The notes under the pieces: model-generated | Seen by the model: only the letters and a program-made list of their open reading frames with translations | Database searches by the model: none | What the model was told of the DNA's origin: nothing | Translations under genes and position numbers: made by a program | Source: GCA-2746605 sp963710615 | Lineage (GTDB): Bacteria; Bacteroidota; Ignavibacteria; Ignavibacteriales; Melioribacteraceae | Length of the DNA stretch: 64,000 nucleotides | Reading direction: 5' to 3' | Assembly: GCA_963710615.1 (NCBI GenBank) | Contig: CAVQBF010000008.1 | Location: 682,001-746,000 of the forward strand | Shown: positions 51,403 to 59,969 of the stretch, piece after piece | Numbering within the stretch: position 1 is the first letter of the stretch | Layout: the number at the start of each line of letters is the position of its first letter

Positions 51403-52605
51403 ATGAAAGAAACTCAAAACAAACAGCAGAGAAAACACTATTTAGATTGGCTGAGGGTAATCGCTTTCTATATCTTAATATTCTACCACGTGGGGATGAT
51501 TTTTGTCCCCTGGGACTTTCATATAAAGAATAATGTAACTTTAGAATGGTTTGAAACATGGATGGCTTTTTTAAGTCAATGGCGTCTGCCTTTATTGTTT
51601 TTAATTTCCGGTATGGTAATTTATTATTCTCTTGGCAAAAGAAGTTGGAAAGGAATTATCACAGAGAGATCAAAACGCCTTTTGATTCCCCTGCTTTTTG
51701 GAATGTTTGTAATAGTTCCTCCTCAGATATACTTTGAAAGAATATCCGATGGAGTTGTATTTTCAAACTACTGGCAGTTTTGGAAAACTGTTTTTGAGCT
51801 CGTTCCATTTCCTGAAGGTGGAAGTTTAAGCTGGCATCATCTCTGGTATGTACTTTACATTTTCGTTTATTCAATAATTGCGCTTCCAATACTTACTTTT
51901 TTAAGAAGTAATAAATCAGCTAATCTAAAAGAAAAAGTAAACCACTTTCTTTCTAAACACCCCAATTCCATTTATATAATATTTCTACCTTTGCTAATAT
52001 TTTATTATACACTAGCTCCAATATTTCCAACAACACATTCATTAATTGATGATTGGTATAATCACAGTATTTCATTTTCTATTTTCATCTTTGGCTATTG
52101 TATTTCTACGTTTTCCGGACTTTGGGAAGCAATTGTTGCAAAACGAAAACAATCTTTATTGATTGCTTCTTTTCCAGGATTATTTTTAATACTATTTGTT
52201 TGGGGACCAACTTTTTACATAATGAACGAAGACACCGAGATGTTTTTCATTTTTTACGGATTACTAAAATGGATATTTATAGTTAGCTGGTTATTTACAA
52301 TTTTAGGTTACAGTAAATTTCTATTAAACAAACCAAGCAAGGTATTAACATATGCAAATGAATCTGTATACCCACTCTATATATTACATCAGACGATAAT
52401 GATAATTTTTGGTTATTACATAATTCATTTGAATTGGAATGTTTACGTAAAGTTTTCTGTGATTCTAATTATAACTTTTGGAGGGAGTTTCTTATTCTAT
52501 GAATTATTTGTCAAAAGATTTAACATCATGAGATTACTATTTGGAATGAAGAATAATCCGCATAAGAAAGTACCACTTGATTATAAAGCCTTGGAGGAAG
52601 TATAA
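51403..52605 (+). CDS. Acyltransferase family 3 membrane protein
   Basis: A 400-residue protein with about ten helices, of the acyltransferase-3/OpgC type. The first helix has the family motif 'RKHYLDWLRVIAFYILIFYHVGMIF' (D-x-x-R-x-x-x-x-x-x-x-x-H, with the catalytic-type His). Later elements are 'WRLPLLFLISGMVIYYSLGKRSWKGIITERSKRLLIPLLFGMFV', 'LSWHHLWYVLYIFVYSIIALPIL' and 'YANESVYPLYILHQTIMI'. It O-acylates a surface sugar, glucan or other envelope molecule. It follows the membrane-bound AraC regulator and is translationally joined to a small broken gene. Confidence 0.92.
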   Translation: MKETQNKQQRKHYLDWLRVIAFYILIFYHVGMIFVPWDFHIKNNVTLEWFETWMAFLSQWRLPLLFLISGMVIYYSLGKRSWKGIITERSKRLLIPLLFGMFVIVPPQIYFERISDGVVFSNYWQFWKTVFELVPFPEGGSLSWHHLWYVLYIFVYSIIALPILTFLRSNKSANLKEKVNHFLSKHPNSIYIIFLPLLIFYYTLAPIFPTTHSLIDDWYNHSISFSIFIFGYCISTFSGLWEAIVAKRKQSLLIASFPGLFLILFVWGPTFYIMNEDTEMFFIFYGLLKWIFIVSWLFTILGYSKFLLNKPSKVLTYANESVYPLYILHQTIMIIFGYYIIHLNWNVYVKFSVILIITFGGSFLFYELFVKRFNIMRLLFGMKNNPHKKVPLDYKALEEV

Positions 52606-52824
52606 TGAAAAAATATTATAGTAACTCTGGTAGAAAATAACAAAACTATTTGGACACCATAAGTTGATTTAATTACAGATGATAAGCTGAATGACTATTC
52701 TCTAACTGAAGGTTATATTTTTGCTACCTAAATGAGCATAGATGAGAACGCACCACAATTATTAAACAAACTATTGAAGAAAATAGATATCCTACCCAAA
52801 ATCATAAATGCCTCTAATAAATAG
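52605..52824 (+). pseudogene. Broken small gene after acyltransferase
   Basis: An ATG at 52605 overlaps the acyltransferase stop (TAATG), with GGAGGA 6-11 nt upstream, a textbook coupled start. In frame it stops at once, but a +1 shift in the six A at 52608-52613 gives a long coding-like reading: 'IIVTLVENNKTIWTP', TAA, 'VDLITDDKLNDYSLTEGYI', TAA, 'MSIDENAPQLLNKLL' then 'KKIDILPKIINASNK' and a stop at 52822-52824. Two in-frame stops plus the frameshift indicate a decayed small gene of about 70 residues. The remaining 130 nt to the next gene hold nothing I recognise. Confidence 0.5.
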
Positions 52825-52957
52825 CAAATTAATTGAGTAATATAATTATGATTTAAATCGTTACATTAAACCAATTAATATTATATATTAAAGAGTAGAT
52901 CGGTAATTTCAAATGTTATCTTTCTAATTCATCTGCAAAATATTAGTGGAGTATTTT

Positions 52958-55123
52958 ATGAAAAAATATTTTTCTCTGTTACCAACAATCAGCTTTTCTA
53001 TATTACTTACAATAATCTTAGTAAATATAAGTTGCTCAGATGATCCTTCGTCACCGAATATTGAGGAGGAAACTCCATTAGCGTCAGCAACTATTGGGAG
53101 TGCCGGAGGAAAAATTGAAACAGAGGATGTCTCAATTTCGATTCCTTCAGGAGCTTTTGATGGTAATTATGATATTTCAATAAGTGAAATTTCTGATGAT
53201 GGTGGTTTTGGGGAAAACACGATTTCCGGATCATTTAAAATAAGCGGTTTACCCAATAGTTATTCAGCGCCAATTAAAATTAAAGTTAAATATTCCGTCG
53301 CACTGACAGCCAATAGCTTTATAGCAATGGGAAATAAAGTTTTTGATGAAGCAAATTCTGATTCTTCATTCGAGTATCAACTATTTGAAGCAACCGATTC
53401 AGCAGGTTTCCTCATTAGTGAAATACCGGGAATTAACCTTGGAGTAATTGAAAAAAGTACTAGTGAATTAAATGAGAGTAATAGTTCTATAGATAGGATT
53501 ATTAAGGTAATCTCTTCATATAAAGAAAAAAGAAGTGAAAACTTTGTATTCCATTATCCGATTGTTTTAGAAAGTTATATTTCAAATGTTGAGAAAACCT
53601 TCGAAGATGTATTTAATATTATTAGTAATGATTTAGACCTTTCGTTTTATCCAAAACCAGAACATCAAACTGTAATTATCAAATTTCTCCCGGGGGAAAA
53701 AGCAGTTTATGGATGGTATAACCTAACTGGCGGTCCGGAGCAATATCTTTTTTACGTAAATATTGATCATATATTACAAAATAATTTTGATCAGATTAAA
53801 AAAAGATTGGGAAACATAATTCTTAATTTAGAAATGATTCGTTATAATAACTTGGGGAAATTTAAGAGGACAATAGAAAGTTGGGCGGAAGAATTATTTA
53901 CTGATGGTGAATTTAAATATCCAGACAATTTTGAACAGTCTGTAATGGAACCCTTTAAAGGGTTAAAAAATTATAGTGATAATGTAGAAGGTCATTCGAT
54001 TGGGCTAGCCTCTATCTTAAAATATTTAGCTGAGGATGAAGAATTATTTGGAATGAAAGGTCTAAAAAAAATGCACTCTAATCTCAGTAAAGATGTTGAT
54101 CCTATTTCAGCATTGTTAAAAACCGTTGATGGTAATGTTGTCGACTGGCTGCCTGATTTTACCCAAAAATATTTAATGGGTGAAATATATGATTTGCCAC
54201 AAAGTAGTTTTTTCGATAATGTTCCATTGGAATGGAATATAAATAGTAATACCGATACACTGAAAGAATTTAATTACTTCCCTGCTAATTATTATCCGGA
54301 TATTTCAGCAAAGTTATTTAAGATAAATTTGAATCACCAACCAGAAGATGATACATACAACATGCTCTTTGATATGAGAGGAAATACAGAGTTTGGACTA
54401 TCGCTGGTTGTATTTGGAATTAAGAATAATGAACTTACATATTTAGAAACCGCTCATGCTCAGGATTTTATAATTCCTAACTTAAAGGAATACTATGATA
54501 ATAACATTCGTCAGTTTTTAGCTGTTCTTGTTAATACTCTTGGTGTTCCGCCTTATGATGGAAACTCTGAAGTTGATTTAATTATACAAATTGATAATAA
54601 TTTTGAAGGTGGCGGTGGATTAGATTTACAATATAATCTTTGCCGAATTGAAGTTTATTTGCAAGGATTATTCGAAGATACTCGTTGGGCAGAAGGAACA
54701 CAAGTGGAGTATACTACAGGTGTCGGTACAAGCCATGATTATTATGATTATGAAGATACAGTAAGAACTATTTCCGGAAGTTTTTATGGAAATATATTTA
54801 CTGGATCATTTGATAATGGAGAAGGATGGACACAAACTGCCACTGTGACACTAAGTGAAGAACAAGATAAGATTATTGATTATAGCTTTGAAGAAATTCA
54901 TGCTGTATGGTCAGACCACCGTGTTTTGAGAAAAGTAAGCGGAAGTAATATTCCAGTGAGCAATAGTAAAAACACACTTTTTGAAAGTAGGGGAGAAAAT
55001 TCTTGTTCAAGTGTTTTTGAAATTCAATTGATGACTATTAGAAATGAGACTGATACTTCTAAAGTAGTAGATTTTTGGTGTGATGAGAATTCAAGAGTTA
55101 TAATTCAGTTTTATAAGAATTAA
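52958..55123 (+). CDS. Large lipoprotein with ZU5-like domain
   Basis: A 721-residue lipoprotein (lipobox VNISC, Cys26 with the ATG at 52958). That start has GTGGAG 6-11 nt upstream and gives a clean signal; a GTG at 52946 is the longer alternative. Residues about 45-115 ('TIGSAGGKIETEDVSISIPSGAFDGNYDISISEI') match the ZU5-like fold seen in many secreted proteins of this group. The middle part (about 200-480) is mainly alpha-helical, 'WAEELFTDGEFKYPDNFEQSVMEPF'. The C-terminal part is beta-rich, and a cysteine occurs in 'CDENSR'. No HExxH or other catalytic motif is seen. Role unknown; a terminator follows. Confidence 0.75.
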   Translation: MKKYFSLLPTISFSILLTIILVNISCSDDPSSPNIEEETPLASATIGSAGGKIETEDVSISIPSGAFDGNYDISISEISDDGGFGENTISGSFKISGLPNSYSAPIKIKVKYSVALTANSFIAMGNKVFDEANSDSSFEYQLFEATDSAGFLISEIPGINLGVIEKSTSELNESNSSIDRIIKVISSYKEKRSENFVFHYPIVLESYISNVEKTFEDVFNIISNDLDLSFYPKPEHQTVIIKFLPGEKAVYGWYNLTGGPEQYLFYVNIDHILQNNFDQIKKRLGNIILNLEMIRYNNLGKFKRTIESWAEELFTDGEFKYPDNFEQSVMEPFKGLKNYSDNVEGHSIGLASILKYLAEDEELFGMKGLKKMHSNLSKDVDPISALLKTVDGNVVDWLPDFTQKYLMGEIYDLPQSSFFDNVPLEWNINSNTDTLKEFNYFPANYYPDISAKLFKINLNHQPEDDTYNMLFDMRGNTEFGLSLVVFGIKNNELTYLETAHAQDFIIPNLKEYYDNNIRQFLAVLVNTLGVPPYDGNSEVDLIIQIDNNFEGGGGLDLQYNLCRIEVYLQGLFEDTRWAEGTQVEYTTGVGTSHDYYDYEDTVRTISGSFYGNIFTGSFDNGEGWTQTATVTLSEEQDKIIDYSFEEIHAVWSDHRVLRKVSGSNIPVSNSKNTLFESRGENSCSSVFEIQLMTIRNETDTSKVVDFWCDENSRVIIQFYKN

Positions 55124-55146
55124 TTGTTGCAAATAAATTATTAACT

Positions 55147-55178
55147 GGGAAGATAAGTGTTTTTATCTTCCCGTTTTT
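55147..55178. terminator. Bidirectional rho-independent terminator
   Basis: The perfect 10-bp arms GGGAAGATAA (55147-55156) and TTATCTTCCC (55163-55172), with a 6-nt loop, are followed by GTTTTT. It terminates the large lipoprotein gene on the + strand. The 3' arm also contains the stop codon (TAA, 55163-55165) of the convergent oxidoreductase gene, whose own strand then shows a T-rich run. One compact structure therefore serves both genes. Confidence 0.88.
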
Positions 55179-55822
55179 CTAATATCCAACACCTCCAAAA
55201 CCTTTTTCTCATTACCATGTAGAGTAACATTAATCATTGAGTTGCCGAGCTCTTCCATTGTTCCAACAAATTTAGGAAACAACTTTTCTAACATTGGATA
55301 AATGGGTGAAAGGAATTTGTAGATTTTGTACGCTTTTTTCTGACCTTTGATTGGTTCAATATATCCTGGCCTATACACATAAGCATCTCTAAACGGTAGT
55401 TTTAAGATATCATTTTCTGTTTTCCCTTTTATTCTTGCCCAAGCCAGTCTTCCCTTTTCTGAACTGTCTGTGCCAGACCCGGAAACGTATGCAAATACAC
55501 TGTCTGGATTTTGCTTTAAAAAAGTATTGGCAAAGTTAAGAGTAATGTCGTAGGTAATTCTTTTGTATTCCTCTTCCTTCTTTCCAACAGAAGAAACTCC
55601 TGCGCAGAAGTAACATGCATTATACCCAACAAGCTGATCTTCAATTGGAGCTAAATTTAGAAAATCCTTATGAATAACCTCTTTAAGTTTTGGATGATTA
55701 ACGCCACACGACTTACGATTTACAACTAGAACTTTCTCTACGTATGGAGAATTTAAACAAACCAGCAATACTCCCTCACCGACCATTCCGGTGGAGCCTG
55801 TAATTATTGTTTTTATTTTCAT
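55163..55822 (-). CDS. NAD(P)H-binding oxidoreductase/epimerase-like protein
   Basis: A 219-residue Rossmann-fold protein with the dinucleotide site 'IITGSTGMVGEGVLLVCLN'. It then has 'ACYFCAGVSSVGKKEEEYKRITYDITLNFANTF', 'FAYVSGSGTDSSEKGRLAWARIKGKTENDILKLPFRDAYVYRPGYIEP'. The S-G-x-G-T and W-A-R-x-K-G-x-x-E-x-x-(I/L) segments are typical of HTATIP2/YfcH-like NAD(P)H-binding proteins. The substrate is unknown. It is divergent from an AraC-type gene and convergent with the large lipoprotein. Confidence 0.87.
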   Translation of the reverse strand: MKIKTIITGSTGMVGEGVLLVCLNSPYVEKVLVVNRKSCGVNHPKLKEVIHKDFLNLAPIEDQLVGYNACYFCAGVSSVGKKEEEYKRITYDITLNFANTFLKQNPDSVFAYVSGSGTDSSEKGRLAWARIKGKTENDILKLPFRDAYVYRPGYIEPIKGQKKAYKIYKFLSPIYPMLEKLFPKFVGTMEELGNSMINVTLHGNEKKVLEVLDIRKTGR

Positions 55823-56008
55823 ATTATTCTCACTTAAAATAAAATTTGTTTTGATATAATAAACATGAAATAGCCTATAAAATTAAAGTAGCAAATTATT
55901 GTGTGTATTCAAATAATAATTCAGTCAATAATTTTAAAAGAACATCAATTTTTGTATGTTAATTGTTAAGGATATAATATTTTTTAGATCAAAATAAACT
56001 AAAGTGTT

Positions 56009-56857
56009 ATGAGCATAATAAGATTTGATAAAAAAAATAGTTTTGATCTAAAAATGATGGAGTTCATATTCGATGAATCCAAAGGAATGCCGGACAGCCC
56101 TCATAGACATAATTATTATACTATTATTTGGCCAACAAAATCTGTGAAAGGCAAACATAGAATTGATTTTAACGAATATCCAATTAGACGGAATAAACTT
56201 TTCTTTATTCAACCAGGACAAGTTCATCAATTAGTTACGAAAGAGAGACCTAAAGGATTTGTAATTCTGTTTGGATCTGATTTCTTAGTAAAGTCAAAAA
56301 TTGAAAAAAGCTTCATCGATAATCTAAAGATTTTTAATTCTTTCCTATATAATGAACCCCTATCAATCGATACTCAAAAAGAAAAGAAATTAAAGTTGTT
56401 TGTAAATTCAATGTATGAAGAAACAAATAGCCTTTCTAAATATCGCGATGAAACTCTTGGCGCTTATTTGAAATTATTTTTAATTGAGTGTACCTCTGGT
56501 TGTACTGCTGAAATAGAAAAGGATGCTAATAAATCAAAACTTATTATTGACGAATTTAAGAGTCTTGTTGAAAAAAAGTTTGATAAAGAGCATCTTGTGA
56601 AATTCTATGCTGATAAATTATTATTGTCATCTGGACATTTGAATTTTTCCGTTAAAAAAGATTTGGGAATTACTGCGAAAAAATATATTCAAGAAAGAAT
56701 TACTCTTGAAGCTAAAAGACATCTTCTCTATTCAAATTTTAGTGCAAAGGAAACAGCATTTAAATTAGGATTTAAAGATCCTCATCATTTTAGCAAATTT
56801 ATTAAAAAACAGACCGGTCTCACCATTACTCAATTTATTGAAAACTACAGAAATTAG
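56009..56857 (+). CDS. AraC family transcriptional regulator (cupin sensor)
   Basis: A 282-residue AraC protein. The N-terminal cupin fold (about 20-100: 'DSPHRHNYYTIIWPTKSVKGKHRIDFNEYPIRRNKLFFIQPGQVHQL') binds an effector. The C-terminal HTH pair (about 190-282) contains 'FYADKLLLSSGHLNFSVKKDLGITAKKYIQERITLEAKRHLLYSNFSAKETAFKLGFKDPHHFSKFIKKQTGLT'. It precedes the MhqO-cupin-MhqD genes by 110 nt in the same direction, and an inverted repeat lies in that gap. Control of that operon is the likely role. Confidence 0.93.
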   Translation: MSIIRFDKKNSFDLKMMEFIFDESKGMPDSPHRHNYYTIIWPTKSVKGKHRIDFNEYPIRRNKLFFIQPGQVHQLVTKERPKGFVILFGSDFLVKSKIEKSFIDNLKIFNSFLYNEPLSIDTQKEKKLKLFVNSMYEETNSLSKYRDETLGAYLKLFLIECTSGCTAEIEKDANKSKLIIDEFKSLVEKKFDKEHLVKFYADKLLLSSGHLNFSVKKDLGITAKKYIQERITLEAKRHLLYSNFSAKETAFKLGFKDPHHFSKFIKKQTGLTITQFIENYRN

Positions 56858-56891
56858 CAGCTTATTAAGCTGATCGATGATTATTACATCG
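56858..56891 (+). promoter_or_regulatory. Hairpin and inverted repeat before the quinone-type operon
   Basis: CAGCTT/AAGCTG (56858-56863 and 56867-56872, loop ATT) immediately follows the AraC stop codon. It is followed by CGATG/CATCG (56875-56879 and 56887-56891, spacer 7). The first may end the AraC transcript weakly; the second could be a binding site for the upstream AraC protein or another regulator of mhqO. Both are short, so this is tentative. Confidence 0.3.
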
Positions 56892-56967
56892 TATTATATA
56901 GTTTTTCCATGTACAAAAAATTTTAAAAATATTAAATTGGATATTATATCTAATAAAGGAAAACAAA

Positions 56968-57921
56968 ATGGAAAATAAAATAAATGGTTTACATCATATA
57001 ACAGCAATTGCAAGCGATCCTCAGCAGAATTATAATTTTTACACGGAAATTTTAGGTATGAGATTTGTAAAAAAAACAGTGAATTTTGATGCTCCAGACG
57101 TATATCATTTTTATTTTGCTGATGAGTTAGGAACACCTGGAACTGTATTAACTTTTTTCCCCTTCCCAAATGCTAAAAGGGGAAAGAGAGGAATTGGTGA
57201 AGCAACAATTGTAAGTTTTTCAATCCCTATTGGATCACTTGATTTTTGGATTGAACATTTAAGCAATAATGATATTCATTTTAATGGTCCGGAAGAAAAA
57301 CATGGATACAAAATTATTTCTTTGTTGGATCCAGATGGAATGAAAATAGAATTAGTTGAAGATGATGTTGAACATCTCATTGGCTGGGAAACCAATGAAA
57401 TTCCCAGGGATAAATCAATTAAGAAGTTTTTTGGCACTACTCTTTACTTAAGCAACACAAATGAAACTGAACATCTGCTTCAAAATACATTTGGTCTTAC
57501 TCTTTTCAAAGATGAGGATATTTTTAAAAGATATCTTTCAGGTCATGGTGATAATGAAGTAAAGATAGATTTAGTTGTTAATCCAAAAGGTGATAGAGGC
57601 ATTCAGTCTGCTGGAAGTGTTCATCACATTGCATGGAGAACAGAGTCAGATGATACTCAACTTGAATGGCTACAAAAAATTAGAGCAGATGGATTTAACC
57701 CGACAAATGTAATTGACAGAAATTATTTTCATTCCATCTATTTTCGTGAACCAGGAGGTATATTATTTGAAATAGCTACCGACAACCCTGGATTTATGGT
57801 AGATGAAGACCTGAACTCACTTGGACAAAACTTAATGCTTCCTGAAAAATATGAAGAAAGAAGAGAAAATATTGAAAAACGATTAATTCCTCTTAATCAA
57901 AGATCCACAATGGTTGAATAA
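56968..57921 (+). CDS. mhqO: Ring-cleaving dioxygenase/glyoxalase-type protein (MhqO-like)
   Basis: A 317-residue protein with two VOC domains (about 1-125 and 148-285). Metal-ligand positions are 'NGLHHITAIASDPQQNYNFYTEILGMRFVKKTVNFD' (His9/His10), 'HKIELVE'-like 'MKIELVEDD', 'VHHIAWRT' and 'GGILFEIATDNPGF' (Glu). The pattern 'LHHITAIASDPQQN' with 'GTPGTVLTFFPFP' is characteristic of the MhqO/YkcA ring-cleaving dioxygenases, which detoxify quinones and hydroquinones in Bacillus. It starts after AAAGGA. The two genes downstream are the rest of the set. Confidence 0.9.
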   Translation: MENKINGLHHITAIASDPQQNYNFYTEILGMRFVKKTVNFDAPDVYHFYFADELGTPGTVLTFFPFPNAKRGKRGIGEATIVSFSIPIGSLDFWIEHLSNNDIHFNGPEEKHGYKIISLLDPDGMKIELVEDDVEHLIGWETNEIPRDKSIKKFFGTTLYLSNTNETEHLLQNTFGLTLFKDEDIFKRYLSGHGDNEVKIDLVVNPKGDRGIQSAGSVHHIAWRTESDDTQLEWLQKIRADGFNPTNVIDRNYFHSIYFREPGGILFEIATDNPGFMVDEDLNSLGQNLMLPEKYEERRENIEKRLIPLNQRSTMVE

Positions 57922-57939
57922 ACTGAAGGGAAAAGATAT

Positions 57940-58311
57940 ATGATTATAACCAGATTATACAGTGATGAAAATGGTAATTCCCATTTTAAAGATTTCGAAA
58001 TTGAATTGTCAGATTCAGGAGAAATTGGAAAACTATCAAAAAAATACCCTGTAAAGGATATTATCTTTAGAGAAACTTCTGGTACATACGATTATGATTT
58101 TCATAATGCTCCTCAAAAACAATTTATTATTCTGTTGGACGGAATTATAGAAATAGAGACAAGTCTTGGGCAAAAGAGGGAGTTTAGATCTGGTGAAATT
58201 TTATTAGTTGAAGATACAGAAGGCAAAGGACACAAGACAAAAAGTGTAGATGGAAATTTGCGAAGATCAATATTTATAACATTGGATGACAAACATGTTA
58301 AAATTAAATAA
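57940..58311 (+). CDS. Cupin domain protein
   Basis: A 123-residue small cupin: 'RLYSDENGNSHFKDFEIELSD', 'FRETSGTYDYDFHNAPQKQFIILLDGIIEIETSLGQKREFRSGEILLVEDTEGKGHKTKSV'. It has the G-D/E-x-x-x-(L/V) turn and a late H-K/x of the single-domain cupin. Only one His (in FHN) and the GKGHK His match the metal-binding pattern, so metal binding is uncertain. It lies 18 nt after the dioxygenase and its end overlaps the hydrolase start by 26 nt. Such cupins sometimes accompany quinone or aromatic-ring enzymes. Confidence 0.85.
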   Translation: MIITRLYSDENGNSHFKDFEIELSDSGEIGKLSKKYPVKDIIFRETSGTYDYDFHNAPQKQFIILLDGIIEIETSLGQKREFRSGEILLVEDTEGKGHKTKSVDGNLRRSIFITLDDKHVKIK

Positions 58312-58960
58312 TTTGCTAGCACCTCATTTGGGATTAAACATCCTTTATTCAGGAGCAGCAATTGAAAAAGCTACATATGCACTTATATTAATTCATGGAA
58401 GAGGGTCTACAGCTGAATCAATTCAAAGTTTGTCTCATGAATTAGATTTAAGAGATACCATTGTAATTGCACCACAAGCTGATCAATTTACATGGTATCC
58501 ATTTAGATTTATTGAAAAAAGAGAGAAAAATGAACCAGGTATTACTTCAGGTCTTAATTTAATTAAAGAGATAATTTTATCTTTAAATTATAATGGAATA
58601 CTTTCTGAAAATATCTTCTTACTGGGATTTTCTCAAGGAGCTTGTTTGGCCTTGGATTTTTCTGCTAGATTTCCTGCCAAATATGGAGGCATATTTGCTC
58701 TCAGCGGTGGATTAATTGGGAACAAATTGGATAAGAATGAATATTCTGGTAATCTTGAGAAAACTCCTATATTTTTAGGTTGCTCAAATATGGATTCTCA
58801 TATTCCTGAAAATCGTGTTCATGAAAGTGCTGAAATTCTTAAAAGTATGGGTGCTAATGTGACTAAAAAGATATATAATAACCTCGGCCATACAATAAAT
58901 TTAGATGAGATAGAAATAATAAACCAAATCATAAGACATCATTATTCTTCAAAAAATTAA
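58286..58960 (+). CDS. mhqD: Carboxylesterase/phospholipase (MhqD-like hydrolase)
   Basis: A 224-residue alpha/beta hydrolase: 'ALILIHGRGSTAESIQSL' (oxyanion loop H-G-R-G), Ser117 in 'LLGFSQGACLALDFSARFP', Asp170 in 'LGCSNMDSHIPENRV' and His202 in 'NNLGHTINLDE', a full Ser-Asp-His triad of the carboxylesterase/YsnE-like group. MhqD accompanies MhqO in Bacillus in the thiol-reactive quinone response. The start is ATG 58286 or 58295; the 26-nt overlap with the cupin gene shows tight coupling. Confidence 0.9.
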   Translation: MTNMLKLNNLLAPHLGLNILYSGAAIEKATYALILIHGRGSTAESIQSLSHELDLRDTIVIAPQADQFTWYPFRFIEKREKNEPGITSGLNLIKEIILSLNYNGILSENIFLLGFSQGACLALDFSARFPAKYGGIFALSGGLIGNKLDKNEYSGNLEKTPIFLGCSNMDSHIPENRVHESAEILKSMGANVTKKIYNNLGHTINLDEIEIINQIIRHHYSSKN

Positions 58961-59096
58961 ATCAACTAACAAATTTTAGACTGATTAGAATTTACAGTTT
59001 ATTCCAATTTCCCTTAAGTTATCCTGGATTTGATAAAATCGATTCTAGAATTAAGATCTCTTAGCTATATTTGTTTTTCAAATTAATAAGCATTAA

Positions 59097-59969
59097 ATGA
59101 CATTAACATTAAGAAATATTTGGAAACCATTGTTAGCAGTAGTTTTTTGGGGAGCATCATTCGTTGCCACAAAAAGTTTACTAGATTCATTAAGTCCTCT
59201 GTGGATAATATATATTAGACTAATTCTGGGTATTGTCGCTGCATTATCGATCGCTCTATACAGGAAACGTAGTTTTTCTCTTAAAAGAAAAGATCTTAAG
59301 GGAATTTTTATTCTGGCAATTATCTCAACAACACACTTATGGATACAAGTTACTGGAATGCAGTATACTTCAGCTTCAAATACAGGCTGGATTATTGGAA
59401 TTGTTCCTGTTATTATGGCAATAATGGGTTTTCTTATTTATAAGGAGCGAATGACTTTAATGCAGTTTGTAGGTGCTTTTCTTGCATTCAGCGGATTAAT
59501 TGTTCTAATAAGCAATGGAGATTTAGGATCAATAAACTTTATTTCAAATTATGGTGACTTATTGGTTTTGGGCAGCGCATTTACATGGAGTATTTATTCT
59601 TTCTATGGAAGAAAAGTAACTTTAGATTATCCCCCTTCATTAACTATACTTTATCTTTTTATCACTATGTTTGTCCTTCTTACACCTGTAACAATATCAT
59701 CGGATTTATTGAAGAGTGTTAATTCATTATCAGCAATTGATTGGAGTGCGCTTATATTTCTTGGAATCTTTTGCTCAGGTATTGCATATGTTCTATGGGC
59801 AGAGTCAATGAAAGAATTACCGGCAAACCGTGTTGGAGCATTTCTCTATTTGGAACCTTTTGTAACAGTTTTTACCGCTTGGATACTTTTAAACGAAGAA
59901 ATAACACTACTGATGTTAGGTAGCGGAATTGTAATAATAGTCGGAGTAATTATGGTTAACAGAAAATGA
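59097..59969 (+). CDS. EamA/DMT family transporter
   Basis: A 290-residue protein with ten helices in two EamA halves (about 8-140 and 155-287). The opening 'WGASFVATKSLLDSLSPLWIIYIRLILGIVAALSIAL' is a standard EamA TM1-TM2. 'STTHLWIQVTGMQYTSASNTGWIIGIVPVIMAIMGFLIYKERMTLMQFVGAFLAFSGLIVLI' and 'ALIFLGIFCSGIAYVLWAESMKELPANRVGAFLYLEPFVTVFTAWILLNEEITLLMLGSGIVIIVGVIMVNRK' complete the halves. A metabolite or drug exporter, substrate unknown. It is a clearer EamA match than the one at 30.5 kb. Confidence 0.93.
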   Translation: MTLTLRNIWKPLLAVVFWGASFVATKSLLDSLSPLWIIYIRLILGIVAALSIALYRKRSFSLKRKDLKGIFILAIISTTHLWIQVTGMQYTSASNTGWIIGIVPVIMAIMGFLIYKERMTLMQFVGAFLAFSGLIVLISNGDLGSINFISNYGDLLVLGSAFTWSIYSFYGRKVTLDYPPSLTILYLFITMFVLLTPVTISSDLLKSVNSLSAIDWSALIFLGIFCSGIAYVLWAESMKELPANRVGAFLYLEPFVTVFTAWILLNEEITLLMLGSGIVIIVGVIMVNRK

